Source: Roseovarius aestuarii
Lineage (GTDB): Bacteria; Pseudomonadota; Alphaproteobacteria; Rhodobacterales; Rhodobacteraceae
DNA length: 64,000 bases
Assembly: GCA_027214255.1 (NCBI GenBank)
Contig: JAPWHL010000003.1
Span: 62,001 to 126,000, forward strand
Direction: 5' to 3'
A program made the translations under genes and the position numbers. The notes beneath the pieces are model-generated. The model was not told the DNA's origin and ran no database searches. It saw only the letters and a program-made list of their open reading frames with translations. This document shows positions 26,420-35,556 of the stretch, piece after piece. Position 1 is the first letter of the stretch; every line of letters starts with the position of its first letter.

Positions 26420-27076
26420 ATGTTCGACTTCTCTGTCATCACGCAGAACTGGCCGCTTTTCTGGAACGGATTGTTGGTTACTCTTTTTTACTCGGCAATC
26501 TCGATTTCAGCGGGTCTTGCCATTGGGCTGGTCATAGGTCTGATGCAACTTACAGGGTCCAAGTTTCTGGCCGCAGTCGGTCGCGTCTATGTCGAAATTT
26601 TCCGCAATATCCCGTTGTTGGTCATTTTGCTGTGGATCTATTACGCATTCCCGATCTTTGCCGGACTGTCGATCACGAAATTCTGGGCCGGTTTCGCGGG
26701 GCTAAGCCTGTATGCGGCAGCCTTTTATGCAGAAATTCTGCGCGCTGGCGTGCAATCAATTGACCCCGGTCAGACAGATGCGACGACGGCACTGGGCATG
26801 ACATACTCTCAACGGATGCGTCGCGTGATCTTGCCGCAGGCGTTTCGTCGCATGATCCCGCCACTGGCCGGTCAATCGATCATACAGATCAAGAACACGA
26901 CCCTGATGTCGATGATTACGGTTCCCGACATCCTCTATCAGGCGAGCTATGTCAGCTCTTTCACCTATCGCCCGATGGAGGTCTATACTTTCGTTGGCAT
27001 CATGTTCCTCGTGCTGCTTGTACCGCTCACATTGGTATCGCGCAGACTCGAAAAAATCTCGGAGACCGTGAAATGA
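26420..27076 (+). CDS. Polar amino-acid ABC transporter permease
   Basis: From the ATG at 26420, with GGAG 6 bases before it, this is a 218-residue HisM/GlnP-type permease. It carries [20 protein letters not shown] and the EAA-type loop [20 protein letters not shown]. Only one permease gene is present, so it probably works as a homodimer. The longer frame from 26390 has no ribosome-binding site. Confidence 0.9.
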   Translation: MFDFSVITQNWPLFWNGLLVTLFYSAISISAGLAIGLVIGLMQLTGSKFLAAVGRVYVEIFRNIPLLVILLWIYYAFPIFAGLSITKFWAGFAGLSLYAAAFYAEILRAGVQSIDPGQTDATTALGMTYSQRMRRVILPQAFRRMIPPLAGQSIIQIKNTTLMSMITVPDILYQASYVSSFTYRPMEVYTFVGIMFLVLLVPLTLVSRRLEKISETVK

Positions 27077-27921
27077 GCGCCACTTCTCAAACCCAAGACC
27101 CGCTCCTGAAAATCGAAGGTCTGCATCTTAGTTTTGGCGCGCGCAGTGTCCTGAACGGGATTGATCTGAACGTCATGCAAGGTGAGGTCGTCGTTCTTAT
27201 TGGCGCTTCTGGGTCAGGTAAAACCAGCCTGCTGCGCTGCATTAATTTGCTGAATGCGCCGAGGAGCGGCCGGATTACGATCGGCACCGAAAAAATCTAT
27301 GACTCCGGCCCCGATGCTGGCGCGGCACCCGGTAAGCAGGCAGGCACGAACCAAATTCCTTTGCGGGACGTAAACCGTATCCGCTCCGAAACCGGCATGG
27401 TGTTTCAGCAGTTCAATCTGTTTCCCCATATGACGGCGCTGGAAAACGTTATGGAAGGTCCAGTCACCGTAAAGGGGCAAGACGCTGCCAAGGTAAAAGA
27501 AGAGGCTTTGTCACTTCTTGCCCAAATGGGTCTGGAAGGGCACGAAAACAAATACCCGCGCCAACTGTCTGGCGGCCAACAACAACGTGTCGCCATCGCT
27601 CGGGCATCGGCCATGCATCCCAAGGTCATGCTGTTTGACGAACCGACGTCGGCGCTTGACCCCGAACTGGTGGGCGAAGTCATGAAGGCAATGACCCAGT
27701 TAGCCAAATCCGGCATGACGATGGTCATCGTAACCCATGAGCTTGGATTTGCATTTGAAATCGCAGACCGGGTCATTTTCCTTGATGAAGGTCGCATTGC
27801 CGAGGACGGGCCTGCCAACGAAGTTCTGCTTCATCCAACGCATGACAGACTCAAGAGTTTTGTCGGGCGTTTCCATGAAACCGCCAATCTTCTCAGACCG
27901 TTTCTGGAAAGCTCCGGTTAA
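27073..27921 (+). CDS. Polar amino-acid ABC transporter ATP-binding protein
   Basis: This 282-residue GlnQ/HisP-type ATPase has Walker [11 protein letters not shown]-loop [15 protein letters not shown], signature [13 protein letters not shown] and Walker [13 protein letters not shown]. An insertion of about 20 residues ([18 protein letters not shown]) between Walker A and the Q-loop is longer than usual. It overlaps the permease stop and ends the importer set. Confidence 0.93.
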   Translation: MSATSQTQDPLLKIEGLHLSFGARSVLNGIDLNVMQGEVVVLIGASGSGKTSLLRCINLLNAPRSGRITIGTEKIYDSGPDAGAAPGKQAGTNQIPLRDVNRIRSETGMVFQQFNLFPHMTALENVMEGPVTVKGQDAAKVKEEALSLLAQMGLEGHENKYPRQLSGGQQQRVAIARASAMHPKVMLFDEPTSALDPELVGEVMKAMTQLAKSGMTMVIVTHELGFAFEIADRVIFLDEGRIAEDGPANEVLLHPTHDRLKSFVGRFHETANLLRPFLESSG

Positions 27922-28069
27922 CCACTGATTGGGATGCGCGCCGAACTGACGCTCGGCGAAGGTCTTTGGGACCCGTATCCACACTGCCCGAAAAACACCC
28001 GCCGAAGGCACGCCCTTCTGCACAACAATTTCTGCTGCCTGATGTCAGGTAAAGACGACGAGGTAATCT

Positions 28070-29548
28070 ATGACATACTCATTCAATCCCGATACGGTCA
28101 CGGTCCCATCCGGTCACCACATTGGCGGCAAATTTGTCGAACTTCCCGGCGAAGAAATCACCGTTCTACGCCCTTCTGATGAAAAGCTGATGGGCGTCAT
28201 CACCGATGGTGGTCAGGCGTCCGTTGATCAATCCGTAGAAGCCGCCAAAGCTGCACTTGCCGAGTCGGGCTGGGCCACCATGGTCCCACGTGAACGCGCC
28301 AAAATCCTGTTCCGCTTCGCCGAGAAAATCGAAGAAAAGGTGGAATACCTTGGGCGCCTAGAGGCGATGGGGTCAGCCCGCCTTGTGTCCGGCACAATCA
28401 TCGGGGATGCGGTGCGCACAGCTGGCGTCGTACGCTACTTTGCCGAGTTCTGCGACAAGATCGAAGGCACCGTTACCACAACCCGTGAAAACACGCTGAG
28501 CTACACAAGGCGCGAACCCTACGGCATCATCGGTGCGATTGTTCCTTGGAACTTCCCCATGATTACCGCAGCGTGGAAATTTGCACCTGCCTTGGCTGCG
28601 GGCAACGCGGTGGTGATGAAAACCTCGGAAATCACGCCGCACAGTCTTTTGGCCCTTGCTGAATGCGCGGCCGAAGCGGGATTGCCGGGCGGGTTGTTCA
28701 ATGTGGTCAACGGCTATGGCCATACCACAGGCGCGGCCATTGTCCGCCATCCCGATATTGGCATCATCTCGTTTACCGGCTCGACGCAGACCGGTGAGGC
28801 TATCATGAAACTGGCTGCGGAATCCGGGATCAAGCCTGTCATTCTGGAGCTTGGCGGAAAAAGCCCACAGATCGTTACACGCAACTGTGGTGACATGGAC
28901 GCGATCGCGGCGCGCGTTGCCAATAACTTTATGATCAATGGCGGGCAGGTTTGCACGCTGGCCTCGCGCCTTTTGATTGAAGAAAGCATTGCGGACGAGC
29001 TGACCGACAAGGTGCTTGCATGCACGCAGCAGATCAAGGCGGGCCCGACCTGGGATGATACGACTACGTTTGCGCCGATCATTTCGGCCAAACAGTTCGA
29101 TCGCATCGACAGCATGGTTCAGGAGTCGATCCAGCAAGGCGCCAAAGTACTGACCGGGGCAAAACGCATCGAGGCGGTGAACGAGGGCAATTTTTATGCC
29201 CCGACGATGCTGACCGATGTGGGACGTGACAACATCGGGTTCACCGGTGAATTCTTTGGCCCGATTGTGAACGTCTCGCGCTTTTCCGATATCGACGAGG
29301 CAATTGCGGAGGCCCAGCACCCGATCTACGGCCTTGCCGCATCTGTTCATACGCTGGACATGCGCGAAGCAATGCGTGTCGCGGACAAGGTCGAGGCCGG
29401 TATGGTCTTTGTGAACCAGCACGGCCGGGACCCTGAATTCACTTACACCGCTGGCGGCTTCAAGGCGTCCGGCTTTGGCAAGGACATGGGCCGCGCCGGT
29501 TTCGAGGCATTTACCCGTGAAAAAGCGGTTTGGATCAACTACGCCTGA
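28070..29548 (+). CDS. NAD-dependent aldehyde dehydrogenase
   Basis: This 492-residue aldehyde dehydrogenase has VPWNFPMITAAWKFAPALAAG (the nucleotide-binding region), the glutamate in LELGGKSPQIV and the nucleophile in NGGQVCTLASRLL. A GAGGT ribosome-binding site precedes the ATG. It is the second aldehyde dehydrogenase of the block and lies 10 bases before the GMC oxidoreductase; an alcohol-to-acid pair like BetA/BetB is plausible. The natural aldehyde is not evident. Confidence 0.9.
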   Translation: MTYSFNPDTVTVPSGHHIGGKFVELPGEEITVLRPSDEKLMGVITDGGQASVDQSVEAAKAALAESGWATMVPRERAKILFRFAEKIEEKVEYLGRLEAMGSARLVSGTIIGDAVRTAGVVRYFAEFCDKIEGTVTTTRENTLSYTRREPYGIIGAIVPWNFPMITAAWKFAPALAAGNAVVMKTSEITPHSLLALAECAAEAGLPGGLFNVVNGYGHTTGAAIVRHPDIGIISFTGSTQTGEAIMKLAAESGIKPVILELGGKSPQIVTRNCGDMDAIAARVANNFMINGGQVCTLASRLLIEESIADELTDKVLACTQQIKAGPTWDDTTTFAPIISAKQFDRIDSMVQESIQQGAKVLTGAKRIEAVNEGNFYAPTMLTDVGRDNIGFTGEFFGPIVNVSRFSDIDEAIAEAQHPIYGLAASVHTLDMREAMRVADKVEAGMVFVNQHGRDPEFTYTAGGFKASGFGKDMGRAGFEAFTREKAVWINYA

Positions 29549-29558
29549 GGGTAATTCG

Positions 29559-31250
29559 ATGGAATTCGACTATGTCATCGTAGGTGGCGGATCGGCGGGG
29601 GCGACGTTGGCCGCGCGCCTGTCCGCTGATCGGCGCAAAACCGTGGCTCTGCTAGAGGCGGGGCCTGATACTCCGCCTGATGCGGTGCCTGAAATCATTG
29701 CCGACAGCTATCCGGGTCTATCGTATTTCGATCCGAAGTATCATTGGTCTTCTTTGCGCGTATTCGCGCGAAACCCACGATCCAATAGCTCGACAGTTCC
29801 GCCAACCCGGTTGGAGCAGGCCAAAGTCATGGGCGGAGGTTCGTCAATCAACGGCCAGTTCGCCGTTCGCGGGATGCCCGCGGATTATGACGAATGGGCT
29901 GAAATGGGCGCCAAAGGGTGGGATTGGGAGGGGATGCTTCCCTATCTCAAAAAACTGGAACGAGATCAGGATTTTTCCGGCCCATTGCACAACGACGACG
30001 GGCCAATACCCATCCGCCGGGTTTTCCCAAAAGACTGGGCTGGATTCTCACGTAGTGTGCTGGAAGTCGTCTCTGATGAATTCCCCTACACTGCAGATTA
30101 CAACGCCACGTTTGGTGAGGGATCGTTCCCACTGCCATTGGCCAATGAAAACGACCGGCGCGTGTCGACGGCCATTGGATATCTGACCAAAGAGGTGCGT
30201 GCGCGCGACAATTTCTCGATCTTTGCGGAAACGCAGGTCGAGGCGCTGATCACCGAAGGCACACGGATTACCGGGGTGCGAGCGCAGACCAAAGGCGCAG
30301 AAGCCACGACATATTCAGCCAAAGAAGTGATCATCTGCGCGGGTGCGCTTCATACGCCTGCTATTTTGATGCGCGCAGGCATTGGCCCTGCCGCGGACCT
30401 GAAACGGCACGGGATTTCGGTGATTTCTGACCTGCAAGGGGTTGGTGCGAACCTTATGGATCACCCGCATCTTTCCATCGGCGCGCATTTCAAAAAATCC
30501 GCGCGTCTAAAGCCGCGTCAGCGCCGGCATATCTTTCTTGGCGTGCGCTATTCGTCTGGATACGAGAACTGCGCACCAACCGATATGTTGATGATGCCAG
30601 TGAACCGTGCCGGATGGCATCCGCTGGGCAAGGCGATGGGCGCACTTAATGTCTGCGTGAACAAGAGTTATTCGCGGGGCAACGTCACGCTTAATTCGGC
30701 GGATTGGCGTGACGAGCCTTGTGTGAACCTGAACCTTGGCGGGGACGAACGCGATCTGATGCGTCTAGTTGATGGGTTCGAGCGCATGTATCGCATTATG
30801 GAGGATCCAAAGGTCCGCCAGCATGTCAACACATGGTTCCTCGCCGGATACAACGAAGAGGCGCGGTCGCTTTCGGTGCGCAAGCCATCGAACTATCTAA
30901 AGACCGGTTCGGCGGCTTGGATGTTCGACTATCTGCCCATGTTCCGCGACACATTGCTCAAGCACAAGTTCGGCACTCAGGACCGGATGCATGCGATGAT
31001 GAAAAATCGCGATCTTATCGTCGACTGGGCCCGCGATGCGGTTTGGTCAGGCTGGCATGTCTCTTGTTCTTGCAAGATGGGCGCCGACGATGATCCGACT
31101 GCCGTCGTTGACACCGAGTGCCGCGTGCGCGGCGTTCAGGGCCTGCGTGTTGTGGATGCGTCCATCATGCCTTCGGTCATCTCGGCCAACACCAATATCA
31201 CCACGATCGCCGTCGCCGAAAAAGCCGCCGATCTCATTCTTGCATCCTAA
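29559..31250 (+). CDS. GMC family FAD-dependent oxidoreductase
   Basis: From the ATG at 29559 this 563-residue flavoprotein begins with FDYVIVGGGSAGATLAARLS (the FAD dinucleotide-binding motif), carries KVMGGGSSINGQFAVRG, and ends with HVSCSCKMG then RVVDASIMPSVISANTN, the GMC C-terminal signature with the catalytic histidine region. It resembles choline dehydrogenase-type alcohol oxidoreductases. The longer frame from 29475 overlaps the aldehyde dehydrogenase by 74 bases and is not favoured. It may oxidise the alcohol whose aldehyde is handled by the upstream enzyme. Confidence 0.9.
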   Translation: MEFDYVIVGGGSAGATLAARLSADRRKTVALLEAGPDTPPDAVPEIIADSYPGLSYFDPKYHWSSLRVFARNPRSNSSTVPPTRLEQAKVMGGGSSINGQFAVRGMPADYDEWAEMGAKGWDWEGMLPYLKKLERDQDFSGPLHNDDGPIPIRRVFPKDWAGFSRSVLEVVSDEFPYTADYNATFGEGSFPLPLANENDRRVSTAIGYLTKEVRARDNFSIFAETQVEALITEGTRITGVRAQTKGAEATTYSAKEVIICAGALHTPAILMRAGIGPAADLKRHGISVISDLQGVGANLMDHPHLSIGAHFKKSARLKPRQRRHIFLGVRYSSGYENCAPTDMLMMPVNRAGWHPLGKAMGALNVCVNKSYSRGNVTLNSADWRDEPCVNLNLGGDERDLMRLVDGFERMYRIMEDPKVRQHVNTWFLAGYNEEARSLSVRKPSNYLKTGSAAWMFDYLPMFRDTLLKHKFGTQDRMHAMMKNRDLIVDWARDAVWSGWHVSCSCKMGADDDPTAVVDTECRVRGVQGLRVVDASIMPSVISANTNITTIAVAEKAADLILAS

Positions 31251-31275
31251 TTTTCGGACATAAAGGAACCTTACA

Positions 31276-32058
31276 ATGCGCGAAAGCAAAGCAAAAACAC
31301 TCTGGGCTAACGGTGAAGAAGTGATCACCGGCTGGCTTGCCACGTCCTCATCGTTGATGGCTGAAATGATGGCTCAGCAGGACTTCGATGCTATCACCAT
31401 CGACATGCAACACGGTGTCGCAGATTACTCGGATGCTCTGTCGATGTTGCAGGCAATCTCGACATCGGACAAAACGCCAATCGTGCGCGTGCCTTGGAAC
31501 GATCCGGCGATCATCGGCCGCATGCTGGACGCGGGGGCCTATGGGATCATCTGCCCGATGGTAAATTCCGCTCAAGAATGCAAAGCCTTTGTCGAAGCGT
31601 GCCGTTACTATCCCCAAGGTGGTCGTTCCGTTGGCCCTATTCGCGCGGGTCTTTACGGTGGGCCAGACTATTTTGCGAATGCCAATGATACGATCATCAC
31701 AATGGCCATGATCGAACACAAGGACGGTGTTGCCAATCTGGACGAAATCCTTGCAACTCCGGGCCTTGACGCTGTGTTCGTTGGACCGTCGGATTTGGCC
31801 GTATCCATGGGCCACACTCCGGGTTTTGATCCACAATGGCCGGATGTAGTAGAGGCCATCGAGCACATTGCAAAGCGTTGCAAAGAGCATGGCGTGATCC
31901 CCGGAATCCACGTTGGATCGGTCGAAAGCGGCCAGCAGATGCGCGAGATGGGTTACAAGTTCCAAGCCTATCTGTCGGATTTCCGCATGACGCAAATGGC
32001 CTTTGCAAAGGCTATGCCAGCTTTCCGCGCGGGCAAGCCAGACGTGTCGGTTCCATAA
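31276..32058 (+). CDS. HpcH/HpaI family aldolase
   Basis: This 260-residue class II pyruvate-type aldolase has AITIDMQHGVADY near residue 40 (the family's D-x-Q/E-H metal/catalytic region), the GPIRAGLYGG loop and metal ligands in MIEHKDGV and GPSDLAVSMG. It would cleave or condense a 2-keto acid with a small aldehyde. RBS AAAGGAAC precedes it. Its presence in an amino-acid block is notable because the classical hydroxyproline pathway uses a DapA-type deaminase rather than this fold. Confidence 0.88.
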   Translation: MRESKAKTLWANGEEVITGWLATSSSLMAEMMAQQDFDAITIDMQHGVADYSDALSMLQAISTSDKTPIVRVPWNDPAIIGRMLDAGAYGIICPMVNSAQECKAFVEACRYYPQGGRSVGPIRAGLYGGPDYFANANDTIITMAMIEHKDGVANLDEILATPGLDAVFVGPSDLAVSMGHTPGFDPQWPDVVEAIEHIAKRCKEHGVIPGIHVGSVESGQQMREMGYKFQAYLSDFRMTQMAFAKAMPAFRAGKPDVSVP

Positions 32059-32104
32059 ACAGGCAATGGATCGGTATTCCACAGGCAAGCGTAGGGTCGA
32101 ACAC

Positions 32105-33379
32105 ATGTCTTCTGTTGCTACGGGCAAACATGCCATCGTTATCGGTGCCGGTATCATCGGCGTTTGCACGGCCAATGCCCTTTTGGATAAGGGCTTTACG
32201 GTTGATGTTTTCGACCCGGCCGCGCCGGGATCGCCTGATCAGTGTTCTTACGGGAATGCGGGCGGGATTTGTCCGGGGTCTTGTTTGCCCAATGCGATGC
32301 CGGGCCTGTTGAAAAACGTGCCCGAGTGGTTGCTTGATCCTCAAGGGCCGTTGTTCATCCGGTTGTCTTATCTTCCGCATGCATTGCCGTGGTTGATGCG
32401 GTTCGTTTTGGCGGGGCGCAAATCACGGGTCGAGAAAATTTCTCAGGCGATGAACGACCTTCACCGCCTGAGTTACGAAGCTTATGAGCCACTGATGGCC
32501 GAAGCGGGATGCCTTGATCTGTTGCAAAAACGCGGCCAGTTGTTCGTGTTTGAAGACAGGAAAGGCCCCGAAGGAAGCGCTTATGGCGTGCGCCTGCGCC
32601 GGTCTCATGGCGTCAAGGTTGAGACGTTGAGTGCGCGGGATATCCAAGATCTGGAGCCCGCTTTAAGCGCCCAATTCAAAAGCGCGCTTTATCTGCCAGA
32701 TCAGGGGCAATGCCCAAATCCGGGGCGACTGGTCGAGAAACTTGCAGAGCTTGCGCAACGTAAGGGGGCCACATTTCATCGGGAGCCAGTGAACGGGTTC
32801 ATGTATGAAATGGGTGAGGCGTCTGGCGTTATCACGCCCTCGGGTAACCACGCGGCGGATCGCATTGTTTTGGCGGCCGGGGCGTGGTCGGGTGACTTGG
32901 CGCGACAGCTGGGTGATCGCATCCCTTTTGAAACCGAACGCGGTTACCATGTCATGCTTCCGCAGGCGGACACGGGGCTGAAGATACAAACGATCTCTGC
33001 TGACCGAAAATTTGTCGCCTCTCCAATGGAGGCGGGTCTGCGCCTTGCCGGGACAGTTGAATTCGCCGGTCTCAAAGAGCCGCCCAACTATGCGCGCGCG
33101 GATTCTCTTGTTCATCTGGCGCAGGGAATGTTCAAGCGGTTTGAACCCAGCGAGGTTCACCGTTGGATGGGGCATCGTCCGGGCACGCCGGACTCAATCC
33201 CTGTCATCGACACTGCCAAACGCCATGCGCGCGTGACTTATGCCTTTGGCCACGGCCATCAAGGCCTGATCGGTGGTGCTGTAACAGGGCGCATCGTGGC
33301 GGATATGTCGGCGGGCTTGCGCCCCGCAATTGACCTGTCCCCTTTCCGTCTTGACCGGTTCGGTCTGAGGAATCTTTAA
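32105..33379 (+). CDS. DadA-like FAD-dependent D-amino-acid oxidoreductase
   Basis: From the ATG at 32105 this 424-residue flavoenzyme opens with HAIVIGAGIIGVCTANALL (FAD motif) and has the DadA-type QCSYGNAGGICPGSCLPNAMPG segment and a C-terminal GHGHQGLIGGAVTGR. It is expected to oxidise a D-amino acid, plausibly the product of the epimerase at 24429. The earlier starts at 32003 and 32066 overlap or abut the aldolase gene and are not needed. Confidence 0.87.
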   Translation: MSSVATGKHAIVIGAGIIGVCTANALLDKGFTVDVFDPAAPGSPDQCSYGNAGGICPGSCLPNAMPGLLKNVPEWLLDPQGPLFIRLSYLPHALPWLMRFVLAGRKSRVEKISQAMNDLHRLSYEAYEPLMAEAGCLDLLQKRGQLFVFEDRKGPEGSAYGVRLRRSHGVKVETLSARDIQDLEPALSAQFKSALYLPDQGQCPNPGRLVEKLAELAQRKGATFHREPVNGFMYEMGEASGVITPSGNHAADRIVLAAGAWSGDLARQLGDRIPFETERGYHVMLPQADTGLKIQTISADRKFVASPMEAGLRLAGTVEFAGLKEPPNYARADSLVHLAQGMFKRFEPSEVHRWMGHRPGTPDSIPVIDTAKRHARVTYAFGHGHQGLIGGAVTGRIVADMSAGLRPAIDLSPFRLDRFGLRNL

Positions 33380-33408
33380 CAACTCGAAATTGAAATCGCA
33401 GGAAACCC

Positions 33409-34806
33409 ATGACTGACATCATCCGCCCGACACGTGTTCTTATTTCCGATCTGATTGGCCTTGCGTTTGATAGTGAGGGACAGCCCGATCCCTCCGAAGT
33501 GCGCAGCTATGTCGAGGCGCAAAAAGGGTGCTCCTTCCATCTTGGCCCTGCGGCCGAAATCGCCAAAGGAGCAGCGGACCCGGCATTGGTTGAGTTTTAC
33601 TATTGCCCAGACGCCTCGACGCGCGAAGACCTGCTCGGACTTGCGGGTGAGGGGGCGTATGACGCCTTGATCGCGGCCGCGACGTTTATCCCGGCCGAAT
33701 GTCAATTCGGTCTTGGCGGGGTGCGCATCGGGGCAGGGACCGGCAACATGGGATCTGCCAGTTGGGGGGGCGGCAACGGGATCGGCGGAACGGCCCCCTT
33801 GATGAACACACCAGGAATCAACAGCCGCGCCACCGCGCAAATGGTTTGGAAGGCGCTCATGTCGGCGATCCCCGATTTGCCATTCGATACGTTGCACGGG
33901 CGCGTTGCCCAAGGCACGTTTGACACAGGGCGACACTTGCGTGATTTTCCAACCTCCAAACTAGAAGGGCAAAAGCTGGCCGTAATTGGGTATGGCAACA
34001 TTGGTCGCGAAGTCGCGAAGCTTGGCCAAGCGTTCCAAATGGATGTCACTATCTTTGCGCGGCCTCATCACAAGGCATGGATCGAATCCGAAGGGTTTAC
34101 CTATGCGGCGACAATTGAAGATGCCGCAAAAGATGCGCAAGCGCTTTCCGTGCATCTTGGTCTGGGCCCGATGGACGCTGTACGTGGCGTGCCTGCAAAT
34201 ACGGGGTTGATCGGCGCAACGGTACTATCAGCCATGGCTAAGGGATCGGTCCTGATCAACTTTGACCGTGGTGAACTGGTCGATACCTGTGCTTTGGCGC
34301 ATGCTCTGTCCAGTGGTCAAATCGCACAGGCGATCATTGACGCCGATGTTTTCGTTGCAGAGGTCACCGGCGAGATTTCGGGGCCAATGGCGCCCTATCT
34401 TCCTTTGCTGGATATGTTCGCGGACAAGCTGTGCCTGTTGCCGCACGCCGCCGCAGATACAGATCACCCAACGCGTGTTGCCGGTGCCAAACAGGCCGTC
34501 GATCAGATTTTGTCGGTTATTCGAAACCGGATTGCCGTAAATGCAGTCGGAGATGTGCCCGACGGGATTACGCGCGGTCAGTCCAACACCCCAACAGGTG
34601 TCGGCGGTGTAGGGTTTGCAGAACTGGCATCCCTTGCGCGAACCGATCCGGGAAAACAGTTGAAAGGCGCTTTGTCGGCTGTGATCGACCGTCTCGATAC
34701 GGCGGATGCGTTGAGCGAAGAGGACGCGCGTGACTTGATGCTGAACGTGAATCAGCTTCGCACCTTGATTGATGACCTTGGACTGCAAGGGCCGTTGCGC
34801 GTCTGA
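33409..34806 (+). CDS. D-2-hydroxyacid dehydrogenase family protein with C-terminal extension
   Basis: This 465-residue protein contains the NAD-binding motif VIGYGNIGREVAKLGQ, the catalytic arginine region NFDRGELVDTCALAHAL and the histidine in LLPHAAADT, which place it in the 2-hydroxyacid dehydrogenase family. Unusual points are its length (the family is normally about 310-340), a Gly-rich stretch GGVRIGAGTGNMGSASWGGG just before the PGINSRATAQ helix, and about 75 residues after the normal end. The extension has no motif I recognise. It closes the catabolic block and may reduce the keto acid released by the aldolase or oxidase. Confidence 0.82.
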   Translation: MTDIIRPTRVLISDLIGLAFDSEGQPDPSEVRSYVEAQKGCSFHLGPAAEIAKGAADPALVEFYYCPDASTREDLLGLAGEGAYDALIAAATFIPAECQFGLGGVRIGAGTGNMGSASWGGGNGIGGTAPLMNTPGINSRATAQMVWKALMSAIPDLPFDTLHGRVAQGTFDTGRHLRDFPTSKLEGQKLAVIGYGNIGREVAKLGQAFQMDVTIFARPHHKAWIESEGFTYAATIEDAAKDAQALSVHLGLGPMDAVRGVPANTGLIGATVLSAMAKGSVLINFDRGELVDTCALAHALSSGQIAQAIIDADVFVAEVTGEISGPMAPYLPLLDMFADKLCLLPHAAADTDHPTRVAGAKQAVDQILSVIRNRIAVNAVGDVPDGITRGQSNTPTGVGGVGFAELASLARTDPGKQLKGALSAVIDRLDTADALSEEDARDLMLNVNQLRTLIDDLGLQGPLRV

Positions 34807-34995
34807 TACGCCCAAATGGTGCCGCCGGGTTTCGTCCGATACCGGTGGCAGAGCAAGCTCGGCGGCGGTGGTTTGGATTGGGTAACAGCTCCGGATGTGA
34901 CTACCCCATTCCTATTCTGCACAGTTAAGGGCCTTTTAATTGCCACAAACACGACGTACCCTTGGCTGGATCAAGAACAAACCTTTTGGGTCACA

Positions 34996-35394
34996 ATGGA
35001 CGCGTCGAATATCGAAGTAAAAATGGGATCGGAGCGAGGCTTTGCCTACGTCTTTGCAGCCGTGTTTACAATTATTGCATTATTTCCGGTGTGGCATGGT
35101 GGCCCGGTGCGACTTTGGGCGCTGGCGATTGCTGCTGCGATCCTGATTGTCGGCTTTGTGCGTCCGGCGTGGCTGGCTGTTCCGAACAAAATCTGGTTCA
35201 AGTTCGGCCTGCTTTTGGGGGCTATTGTTGCTCCGATCGTGATGGCACTGGTGTTTCTTGTTGTCATTACGCCTTTTGGTTTGGTCCGGCAGCGGATCGG
35301 CAAGAACCCCATGGCGCCAGCACCTGACAAAGACGCTAAATCGTACTGGAAGACGCGGGAAACGCCCCTGCAGTCATTCAAGCGACAGTTTTAG
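34996..35394 (+). CDS. SxtJ-like membrane protein
   Basis: From the ATG at 34996 this is a 132-residue protein with three or four predicted membrane segments and the family tail PFGLVRQRIGKNPM...SYWKTRETPLQSFKRQF. Proteins of this kind (named after SxtJ of saxitoxin clusters) occur beside NodU/CmcH-type carbamoyltransferases, exactly as here. The role is unknown; membrane anchoring or delivery of the carbamoylation reaction is a guess. A frame extending upstream to 34816 has no coding support. Confidence 0.82.
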   Translation: MDASNIEVKMGSERGFAYVFAAVFTIIALFPVWHGGPVRLWALAIAAAILIVGFVRPAWLAVPNKIWFKFGLLLGAIVAPIVMALVFLVVITPFGLVRQRIGKNPMAPAPDKDAKSYWKTRETPLQSFKRQF

Positions 35395-35402
35395 GAAACG
35401 AT

Positions 35403-35555
35403 ATGCTTTCACTTGTTTCGGAACTTTGGACTTTCATGCGCGTGCGCAAGAAGTTCTGGTTGTTGCCAATCCTGATCGTTCTGGGCCTGTTTGGCGTCTT
35501 GATCGTTCTTGCCCAAGGGTCGGCTATCGCACCCTTTATCTATACGATCTTTTAA
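35403..35555 (+). CDS. Small DUF5989-like membrane protein
   Basis: A 50-residue frame begins at the ATG at 35403 (AGGAAA before it) and ends one base before the carbamoyltransferase start. The sequence MLSLVSELWTFMRVRKKFWL followed by one hydrophobic helix (about 20-38) and a short tail matches the tiny DUF5989-type proteins found between SxtJ-like and carbamoyltransferase genes. The basic RVRKK patch before the helix suggests the N-terminus is cytoplasmic. Its small size makes it easy to miss. Confidence 0.8.
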   Translation: MLSLVSELWTFMRVRKKFWLLPILIVLGLFGVLIVLAQGSAIAPFIYTIF

Positions 35556-35556
35556 A

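Noticed and set aside
28373..29422. 349-residue open frame antisense to the aldehyde dehydrogenase at 28070
   Set aside because: Shadow frame of a gene with all catalytic motifs; low-complexity composition and no start signal.
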